From Isoetes taiwanensis (lineage: Eukaryota > Streptophyta > Lycopodiopsida > Isoetales > Isoetaceae), in NCBI GenBank assembly GCA_021234155.1, contig JAJEKV010000522.1, positions 62,001-126,000 on the forward strand: a DNA stretch of 64,000 nucleotides, given 5' to 3'. Below are positions 55,944 to 64,000 of this stretch, piece by piece. A program made the translations under genes and the position numbers. How positions within the stretch are numbered: position 1 is the stretch's first letter; each line of letters begins with the position of its first letter. The notes under the pieces are model-generated. The model was given only the letters and a program-made list of their open reading frames with translations. It was not told the origin of the DNA and searched no databases.

Positions 55944-56258
55944 ATGGAAGATGCTCTGTTCTTATGTTTATTCATTTTCTGCTGGAGCTATGTCTGCTCA
56001 ACCTCAAGCATCACTTACAAAGCAATGGTGCAACGGAATTGGACTGCCAAATTGACCGGAGACGGGAAACCCATTAGGAATTGGAAGTTTATAGAAACAG
56101 AGTTAGATGCAGATGGCAGGGTGCAAAATGACGGCACCAAGAGCATTGGTTCCAGGTCGAACTCTTGCAGCAAACAAAGCTTGCCTCTGAACCTCGATGA
56201 TGCCGGACCTTTGAACCTCGATGATGCCGGACCCTGTGCGCCCAACCCTAAAAGGTGA
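55944..56258 (+). CDS. Unrecognised small ORF with signal-like N-terminus (104 aa)
   Basis: Residues 1-19 are hydrophobic (ALFLCLFIFCWSYVC), like a secretion signal. The middle is polar (TGDGKPIRNWKFIETELDAD). Residues 82-89 and 90-97 are an exact LNLDDAGP repeat caused by a 24-bp tandem duplication. No upstream promoter was identified and the ORF lies inside the 3.6-kb Helitron on the opposite strand. Family unknown. It may be a chance ORF. Confidence 0.25.
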   Translation: MEDALFLCLFIFCWSYVCSTSSITYKAMVQRNWTAKLTGDGKPIRNWKFIETELDADGRVQNDGTKSIGSRSNSCSKQSLPLNLDDAGPLNLDDAGPCAPNPKR

Positions 56259-56453
56259 AAACGTAGTAAGAGTAAGAAGGAGTAAATCTAGGCCGTCCAA
56301 ACCTTTTTCAAGTAAATCTAAGCCATCGAAACTTGTAGGGCGTGGTTCACGACACACTGAATACATCTGGACCGTTAATCTTTGAACTCGAAATCTGGAC
56401 TGTCCGATCTAGGGCTGGATCCAATCAATACACCAAAACATTATAATATAAGA

Positions 56454-58550
56454 TGGACAAACCGTACCCTAAAAACGATATAATGTACCACATCCACGTA
56501 CCAACATATAATACCACTTTCACAAACACTAGAAATAAGCCATTTACAATCACCATGACATAATACCACCTTAACAAACCTTACATGAAGACCAATTAGT
56601 TTAGCCACGTATGGTTTTTAATGAAATTAACCCCCAAACACCCATTAGTTTTGTAGAATGGTTTTATAGTCACAACCATAGAAAAAACCATGTAGTGTTT
56701 TAATTTTGGGTGCCTTGTGTATTTTCTCATTCGTATTCATGCAGGGTTTTTGATTCTTCAGGATGCTGAGTTGCCATGCTAGAATGGCTACAGATTACAG
56801 AACCTGCTACATGTTTGCCCCCTTTGATACCAACTAGATGCACTAGGACAGTCGGATCTGCACTTTAGATTGAGGGTATTAGAGCGAGGTAAGAATCCGG
56901 ATTCCTTGCAATTTTTTATAACACAGCCATTCAAAATTTTTATTTTTTATCTTCACGACACTGCTGCTTGAATGCGTTCTAGAATCATTGCTATTCAGCA
57001 TTGGCTTTATTTTTTTGGCTTCGAATCTTGCTGCAAACTTACAGGTAAGATAGCAGCTTATATTTCACCCCACTCGGATTTTGCTGCACTTTTAGGATCT
57101 AAGGTGGCTATGCCAGAGCAGGGGCAAGGTCTGGAACAATGGTGGAGTATGGAGGCTAGGGTCCCGCTCTACACATTCTATTCTTCAGGTGAATTTGAGT
57201 ACTAGCACTTTTGCCTCCTTTTGTGGGTGATCAATTCTCTTTACTAGATCTACGTGGTTTAATATCCGAAAACAATATTGTGGCGGTTATTGTGCGCAAA
57301 GCATGGAATAAGTTCAACACTGAGGAGTTACCTTAGCATAAGGAATTTGAGCTTCTTTACTTGTTCTAGTGAGAGGCTAATTTTCGTTTAGGGTAGCTGG
57401 CATTTTTTCCACAAGCTACTCGCCTTCCTCCAGGAACATTTGATTCATAGCCTGCTTTCATTGACTTCTTTTTTTTTTTTTTTTGAAGAACTGTGTCATC
57501 AATATATTAAAAGAATGGTAATGTTACAACTTCTTTCTGCAGATCTAATTAGTCAACTTCAGGGAATCTTAGCTGGAATTTTTATTATCCTTGTAGGTTG
57601 AATATGCTCAAGCATTGCCTTTGGCTAGCAGAGAAACATATTGAGCATTGCTATATATGTATGCATATGGACTTCAGTTATATACGGGCAAGGGTGCACA
57701 GTTTTTTGTTAACAAAGCTATGTCTAGGTTCTTTTGATGCTGAGTAGAAACAAGATTTACATTGAATACACAGATTCACATTGAATACACAGATCCAAGA
57801 TTCAGAATAAAAGCACATGTGGACATATGATTGCTGTCTGAAATATATTGGCAAGCAAAATGTGGGCGCTTGAGGGCGGGCTTGAGGGCGGGCTTGAGGG
57901 TAGCACACAATATATTTTCCAATTTGCTAAATCAAGATGTGGTTGTCCAATGTTTTAATAGCATAAATGTGGCTGGTCTATGAATAGCCATTAATATTTT
58001 ACTGCATTTTGGTTATTTTGGTAGAGGTTCGAGCTCCCGTATTTCATATTCTAAAAGCTAGGTTCGATATTCCCTCAAAACCTTCGGCGAAATCGTATTT
58101 TATATTTCAAAACTATAGGCGCCTCCAATCATAAATCACTACAAACGAAATGAAAGATGCCCAGGGGATCCAACATACGATCTGAGTCGTAGGATCGATG
58201 AATCCGACGACTGTGGTAGTGCAAGGTGCACCTTGTTTAGAAATATGTAGCAAAATAACAAGGGGTTCTAGGGGGATTTGATATGGATGCAAAAATAACA
58301 ATTCTTGAAACCATAGACCAATATGTAGCATTATAACAGGGGGTTTCTTTTGTATTTTTGTACGTTTTTCCCTAAGGTTTTTATATGATTTCATGAATGT
58401 ATTTGATGAGGTGTACTAATTAGTATATCTAGAGTCTTTATCACGGCTTAAACTAATTTTGATGCCTAATTCCAATGGTTTAGACCCATATGTCATATAT
58501 TTCTTTATTATATTATTGTATTTTCTTGTAGTATTATATTGTGCTCAACA
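56454..58550. other. AT-rich stretch, no confident gene
   Basis: A T15+ run at 57471-57484 followed by GAAGAACTGTGTCATCAATA looks like the inverted 3' tail of a retroposed sequence. 57750-57800 has a 21-bp duplication (TTCACATTGAATACACAGAT). 57865-57900 has GCGGGCTTGAGG twice. The 77-aa plus ORF 56972-57205 is unrecognised. Confidence 0.35.
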
Positions 58551-58594
58551 TGCAAGCCTCGAGATAACCCATTTTAGGGTTATGTGTTGGGAAG

Positions 58595-58855
58595 TTATTG
58601 GATTCCTTCAGCATGGGTGACAGGGAGGAGTCGAGCCCTAACTCCGTATTTGTAATTCAGGACGGGTAGCGTAGAGAGTCGGGCAAGAGGGGTAAGCCCT
58701 TCTTCAATGGTTGTCCATGGGATCACGGGACGGAGAAGGCAATATCCCCATTTTATTTTATTACGAGAGGCTGTTTTCGGATTCCCTTCTTGATCCTTTG
58801 TTAAAGTTACAAAGCCGTCTCTTTTGTAGTCTTGTTGGTCCACTTTCCTTGCCAT
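58595..58855 (-). CDS. Unrecognised 86-aa ORF of organelle-like style
   Basis: The frame reads MARKVDQQDYKRDGFVTLTK then RPVIPWTTIEEGLTPLARLS and ends VRARLLPVTHAEGIQ. It is basic, compact and without low-complexity runs, which stands out from the other ORFs in this region. I first thought of an organellar insertion but could not name a source. A short gene fragment or chance ORF is equally possible. Confidence 0.25.
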   Translation of the reverse strand: MARKVDQQDYKRDGFVTLTKDQEGNPKTASRNKIKWGYCLLRPVIPWTTIEEGLTPLARLSTLPVLNYKYGVRARLLPVTHAEGIQ

Positions 58856-58931
58856 GGCCTAGCCCCGATTGGGTCGCCTTAGGCTGTTCAAAAATTTTGG
58901 GCTCAGCCAGAGCCGAAAACTATCATAATTG

Positions 58932-59480
58932 AATTTTTGAATAAACTTCGGAATGCAAAGGCTGTCTTTGCGGTTTTCCAGGTTGTGAGTCGAGAACAAA
59001 ACAATGCAAGCTGAAACAAAGGAAATTCATTAAAGTTTTGAAACCAAAGATGTAGTTGAAAAGAATTTTTAAAAAAATACTAGTCACCAAAAATACTAGT
59101 TTTGAGATACCTTATATTTATAAATGGGCTTATTACAATATATATTACAATGGGTGAAGCGATCATAGTGGTCATATTATCCCAATGATTACACCCTCTT
59201 CACACATGAACCACCTAGTGCAAGCGGCGTGGAGCTCTGTCCAAGTCCTTGAGCAACTTCTGAACGGTGATAGAAATTTGTATGAGGTTCCTTCATAGGC
59301 CACGTGCTTGTATGTCCATTTGATGTCACCACCCTCTTCCGGCATCTTTCTTCAATGAGCTGTTCTTTTCATTGCTCCCAAGCATGTACTATCATGGTCG
59401 AGATAAGGGCTGCAAAAGACAAAATCAAGTTAGTCAAGTGATGCTACATGCAAAAAAATAAAATAAAAAACAGTTCTTAA
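58932..59480. other. No gene or repeat seen
   Basis: Mixed-composition sequence with a short internal echo, AAAAATACTAGT(C/T), at 59074 and 59089. Confidence 0.4.
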
Positions 59481-59489
59481 AGGCCATTT

Positions 59490-60005
59490 TTGGAAAAATG
59501 GGCGAGGAGAGCCTTTCTCGACTTCGCGAGTTGAAAGGCGACTCAAAGCTTAAAACGAGTTTAGAGTCGGAAGGCCTTTCGACGACTCAGCGAGAAAAAG
59601 CGACTCAAAGAAAAGCGCGGTTTTAGGGGTCCGGCCTTTTCGACTTCAGCTGAGTCGAAAGGCGGCTCAAAGTGAAAAACGGAGGTTAGGGTTGAAAGGC
59701 CTTTCGACTTCGCCGAGTCGAAAAGCAACTCAAAAAGCATTAGGTTTAGGGGCTGGTATGCTAATGCCTTTCGATTCGCTGGTAGTATAAAGTACTAAAG
59801 GCCCTAATTAATTAGGTTTAAAAAGGGTCGCGGCCTTTCTCGACTCCTTGAGTTCGAGAAAGCATTTCTGGGCTCAGCGGGGTTTAGGGGTTTAGGGAAA
59901 GGTCTTTCTCGACTCGGCGGGTCGAGAAAAGGCAACTCAAAACAAAAGCGGGTTTGAGGGCCTTTCTTGACTCGAAATTCGAAAAGCCATTTCGTAAAAA
60001 AAGGC
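59490..60005. repeat. ~60-75-bp minisatellite with a hairpin in each unit
   Basis: Each unit has a self-complementary core, GCCTTTCGACT-cgg/ttc-GAGTCGAAAGGC, then GACTCAAAG, then AAAA-GCGGGTTTAGGGG. Seven to eight units can be followed (cores near 59510, 59570, 59635, 59705, 59775, 59840, 59905, 59970). The stem is kept although its loop and the linker vary. Confidence 0.8.
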
Positions 60006-60900
60006 AAATTCAAGGGCCCGGAGATTATTTTTTGCGGAGGGCATTTTATACTAACCACAACTTAATTAGCACACATTAGTACTTTATACTACCACAATTT
60101 CATAATACACGCGTTAGCATACTAGCACACCGTCCATACAAAGCAATATATAGTTATATAGTATAATTATAGCATACTAGCACATGGTCCATGGAAAGCA
60201 ATATATAGTATAGCCATGCATGATTTCCTTTGAAATAAAGTGCACTAATTTAAAAGTGTACTATAATCTTGTATAAACCAACTTTTTATCTTAGACATAA
60301 AATTATATGCCTAGCACCTCTAAAGGTCAACATAAGGTGTAAAAATATGATTATACAAACACACATATAAACACAACCATGCTATTAAAAGGAAATTTGA
60401 AATTAAAAAGGAAGCGGGGGGATTTTGTACATACCTTTGAAAAAGAAAAGATTTAGGACAATGTCCTAAAGGTTCAAACTATATCATCTGGTTGGCTGGC
60501 CACTATATCATAAAGGCTGGCCGGCCGGCTCCGATCCCACAATTTGATAGAATATGTAGAAGCACCCTCCACTAATGTACATATAAAGTTAAACACCCTC
60601 ATATTATATGAAGTTAAATACTTTCCCTTTTTTTCTATAGTTTTTTAAATATATTATTGCATCTTGTAATACCCCTTTTTTTAACTTAGATTTTTAATAT
60701 ATTATCATCTTATTAAATAAATATTCCATGGCCTAACAAAGATTCACCTATAAGGTCAAAATAATTTAGGACATGTGAAGGTCAAAATAATTTAGGACAT
60801 GTGAACGTACCAGCACACATATTGCAACTTTGAGAGAGATTTGTTAGACATATAAAAGACATATTACCTAGCCAGGTTCGAAAATAATTTTTTAATGTAT
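60006..60900. other. AT-rich stretch with short direct repeats
   Basis: AGCATACTAGCACA followed by GTCCAT and AAAGCAATATATAG occurs at 60116 and 60172. An exact 26-bp tandem duplication (GGTCAAAATAATTTAGGACA onward) fills 60754-60805. No gene. Confidence 0.5.
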
Positions 60901-62640
60901 TATTTTTATTTATCACTTTACCAGCCTTTTTTCCGCCCATGCTTGAAATTTGAAATTTGGTACATACCTTTTGGGCCTTTTTCGTTTTGGGCATGGTTTT
61001 GGGCATGGTTTGTATCGCCTTGTTGTAACACCTCACCTCCATCTCTGTAATTCTCCACATCCATGTTGTAATCCCGGTTCAAATCTTCCCTATGTTAGTG
61101 CAAATCCGAAGCTCTGCATCGATACAAATACACTTCTTGAATTTCAATTAGAGAGAAATAATATTACCGGGTAACACGAGACATAGCGGGGGATCAAGCT
61201 GAAGGGGATTCTGAGCTTCTACCGACTCCGCCACAAATCTTTGCATGTGTTTAGCATTCGCTAAAGATTAAGGCACCATGCATGATACGGTAGTAAAAAA
61301 GTTCGAGAAGTATATAAAATAGAAAAACCTGCTTTGAATCTTGGAAGAAAGCAGGCGTTTGGCCCGGAGATTGAAGAAACCTATCAATCCGGCGAGGGGT
61401 AGCCGATCTTTGCGAGGGGCAAGCCGGTGGACATTTAAAGCTTTTTGGAGTCTTCGGATCGGAAGGCTTAGCCCCTCTTGCCGTGGTGAGCGCCATCCAG
61501 CGTCATCAAAGAAGCATAAATGAGCACCCAATCTTGGTGTGCCTTAAAAAAGGATAGCCAGTTGCCTTAAAAAGGGTGAATCTAGCTTCATTGGGATATG
61601 GGGCGGCAATGTTTCTTGGCGGCTATGAGATGCGGCTATGGGCTCGAAATGGTGCACTGTAGCCCTTTTGGTACCATTTTTCCCTATGGCAGTAAGAATC
61701 GGTGAACAAGGTCTTTTTGGAACCATTTTTTCCTTTTGGAGGTATTTGCATCGCCATTCACGATAATACATTTGTTTGAAAACTTAGGCGAAAAGCTCAA
61801 ATGCGGGAGGATTTTGCGACATACAAAGTTAGGGCACATGCTTTGCTCAAGAGAGAAAGGATGCCGAGATTTTGGCTGCTAAGGATGCACATAAATATTC
61901 CAGGAAGCACGGAGACAAGCTCAAAGTGCAGCGATTCTTGCAGGGTTGAAATCTGCGAGATGATGGGCGGAAAAGCGAAAAAAGCCCTTGGCTTTTGTCC
62001 GTCTTCTTAGGCATACTCACGGCAGCGGCCTTTCGTTTTGCCGATAGTCCAGCACCGGCCTTTCGTTCTTCCTTCTACTCCAGCATACAAGCTTGAGAAC
62101 CGTCTAATTCTTGTGTGCTCTTACTATGTTTTTCTTCTTGCTTCTTATCTATGCAAGCGATGCAAAAGAAAGGAGGCGGTATTAATGTGGACATAAAAGC
62201 GATCTACCCATTATAGCTTTGGAGGTGCCGCATACCTCCACGGGCACGATATGAATGTGATGGAGACCTCATGCGGAAGAATGAATTTGCCCTAAACTAA
62301 GGAATGAGGCGCGGATGCGAGGACCACGGTTTGTTGTTGTAGACCAAAATATGGGATGCGAGGACAACTTCTTTGTTGTTGTAGACAAAATATGACATTG
62401 GGTATCTTTCTTTGTAGACCAAATATGACGGGAAACGCTTGAATAAGGCACTTGCATCATCGGTTGGCCGGTTGCGGTTCAAGATGCCCTGAGGGGGATA
62501 GCGGATTTTTTGGCTCTCTGACTCCCACCTAAATGGGTCAAAAGGTTTATTCTAGGTCATGGGATAGAATAATGAAGATTTTTGGGTGCCTGAGAAGGGA
62601 TGAATCCTCAATCCTGCCCATTCTCGCCTCCGCAGTGAGA
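60901..62640. other. No confident gene; small unrecognised ORFs
   Basis: The 87-aa minus ORF 61268-61531 and the 81-aa minus ORF 61251-61496 overlap in different frames. The first has a basic middle part (RLAPRKDRLPLAGLIGFFNL) and could be an exon fragment. 62295-62425 carries a ~50-bp repeat (GATGCGAGGAC then TTTGTTGTTGTAGAC), two full and one partial copy. Confidence 0.35.
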
Positions 62641-62654
62641 AAAAACTCACCATT

Positions 62655-62720
62655 CTAATTAATTATTTAATTAATTATTTATTTATTGTTTAATTAAATT
62701 ATTAATTAAATATATCATTT
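62655..62720. repeat. AT-only low-complexity tract (ATTAATTA-type)
   Basis: Built from TTAATTATTTAATTA-like words. Self-complementary. Confidence 0.8.
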
Positions 62721-62763
62721 AAGTTATCTACTTAATCTTTTTAGTTTTTGAATGATTGTTTAG

Positions 62764-63050
62764 CCCACGGAACCCCCTCCGTCCTCCCTTTTGCCCCATT
62801 GCTCTCCCCCTTTGCCCCTCCTCCTCTTCCCCATGCCTGCCCCTCCCTTTGCCCTTCCCCCTCCTCCCGTTCCCTAAGAGACCCCTCCTCCCCTCCCCTT
62901 TGCCCTTCCTTCCTCCCCTTCCCCTCCCTTCCCCATTTGCTCGGCCCCTCCTCTTTGCCCTTTTTTGCCCTCCTCGTGCTCCTTTGCCTTTCCCTCCCTT
63001 CCTCCTGTCTCCCCTTCCTTCCTACTCTTCTTTCTCTACCATCCCCCTTC
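62764..63050 (+). repeat. Second polypyrimidine tract, C-rich (~285 bp)
   Basis: Mostly CCCCTCCTCC and CTTTGCCC words. It differs from the 50-52 kb tract in being richer in C and lacking the CATGCC punctuation. The overlapping ORFs on both strands here (103, 131 and 116 aa) are composition artefacts. Confidence 0.85.
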
Positions 63051-64000
63051 ATTTTTCGGATTATTGTAAATGTTATTATTCTTATTTTATCAAGGGAAAA
63101 ATCTAATAATGATTCAATGGCAACTTACTTCTTTCTTGCATGAGTCCCATTTTCAGTCCGAGTCCCAAAATTGAGATTTGTCCCACTTTAATTAAATCGA
63201 CTTCTTTGTTAATTTCAAGCAATTTATGGTGTATAAGCCGCCAGTTGAAGTCGATCCCTTTGGTCCGGGTTGGGGTTGCACATTTCTTGGCACATTTCTG
63301 AATCAATCTTTGTATGGTACTCTAAATTGGAGTCATCCATTGAAGGAATATATTTCTTTGCTATTGCTTACGTTTTGAAGAATGCTACTTATGTCGAGAG
63401 CACGGAAAAGTTGATTCACGAAAATTAGGGATTTGCCATAACATTTTGACATGTGTCTATCAATTCATCTTGGACAAGGGCAGCTTTTATAGACTGTTAG
63501 ATTGAAGTGATGGCATCGGATAGTGGTGACTCTCTGTGAGTACCGTGGTTACGCTTTAGTTAGAGCGTGAAGAGCTTGTGGAACACAAAGCTAAGTGTCC
63601 TTCAGTGCGTCACTTGCCAAAATGATGGGTGTGGTGAAGTATGCTGCATTTCAGCTTGATGTTCATGATGGATAGGCATTGTGTAATGACGCTACATGAA
63701 GTTAGTTAGTTGTCCCTTTGTGCAGGACCGGCATGGCAATGGTGCCCAGAGTGCCATAAAGCATTGTGTTGATGCGATGGGGAGGCACCTTTTTCTTGCT
63801 ACAAAATAGTTCGGAAGCAAAGAGATGATGGTTGAAGATCAAGGACGGCGTCTTCCTCTTTCGACAAGGTTAGCTTATTTGCTTTAGCCGGTTTTATTGT
63901 AGGGTCTAAGTTAGATATTGGGGTACAAAAGCACCCGTCCGGGCCTTCTGCTTTTAGGTGCTTGATCTGGCGTGCAGGGGGGTGCCGGAAGCGGGAACAC
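63051..64000. other. No gene or repeat recognised to the window end
   Basis: Mixed composition. No ORF longer than about 67 aa and no match to other parts of the window was noticed. Confidence 0.4.

Larger units (their letters stand above)
52831..56453 (-). mobile_element. Non-autonomous Helitron, 3.6 kb, both ends visible
   Basis: On the minus strand it starts TCTTATATTATAATGTTTTG at 56453 after A, and ends at 52831 with hairpin GGTGCCCAG-CAACA-CTGGGCACC (52839-52861), ATAA, CTAG, then T. This is the standard Helitron layout: insertion between A and T, no target duplication, 3' hairpin before CTRR. No Rep or helicase coding was seen, so it would depend on an autonomous partner. The interior contains tandem duplications (53090-53290; 53335-53868; 54585-54706), a TATA-containing minus-strand promoter candidate and a 104-aa plus-strand ORF. 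Confidence 0.7.

Noticed and set aside
62741-63143. ORFs of 103-131 aa in the C-rich pyrimidine tract
   Set aside because: Composition artefact, with overlapping frames on both strands.

Overview
The window looks like repeat-dominated nuclear DNA of a land plant. The reasons are plant-type nuclear tRNA-Glu genes, a long LTR element primed by an initiator-Met-like tRNA site, Helitron termini, a Mutator-like foldback element, a tRNA-derived SINE, and very little convincing protein-coding sequence. The species cannot be named from the sequence alone. Nothing here looks plastid, mitochondrial or bacterial, apart from one doubtful short ORF near 58.7 kb.

Layout. (1) 1-15532: a head-to-tail array of about 27 units, mostly 540-580 bp. 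Each unit holds one tRNA-Glu(CUC) gene and, about 75 bp further on, one tRNA-Glu(UUC) gene, all on the + strand. Fourteen UUC copies and four CUC copies are identical to their own consensus and fold cleanly. The others range from one changed base to stubs, and the left edge is the most decayed. (2) 15533-16970: unremarkable sequence. (3) 16975-19420: a 19-bp minisatellite followed by one copy of a roughly 810-bp repeat called R here. (4) About 20530-24416: a decayed LINE with a foldback element inserted in its reverse transcriptase region. It is followed by a tRNA-derived SINE, and both end in pyrimidine simple repeats. (5) 24989-45769: two LTRs of about 1.67 kb in the same orientation. A primer-binding-like site lies beside the right one and a purine tract beside the left one, so they look like one minus-strand LTR element of about 20.8 kb with no recognisable pol domains. 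Its interior holds several tandem repeats and a second R + 19-bp-minisatellite block with large inverted arms. (6) 45770-56453: three Helitron 5' termini in minus orientation, one with a matching 3' terminus that defines a 3.6-kb element. Also here are a 1.75-kb nearly pure pyrimidine tract, a candidate spliced exon and a diverged LTR fragment. (7) 56454-64000: AT-rich sequence, a minisatellite whose unit contains a hairpin, short duplications and no confident gene.

The only features I would call likely functional are the intact tRNA-Glu genes. Their multiplicity, the fixed CUC/UUC alternation, the conserved spacer and the unusual flanks are the main biological interest. Many array units are disrupted at CG-containing blocks in an irregular way. 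This may be true decay, or it may be consensus error in a long-read assembly, and I could not decide between them.
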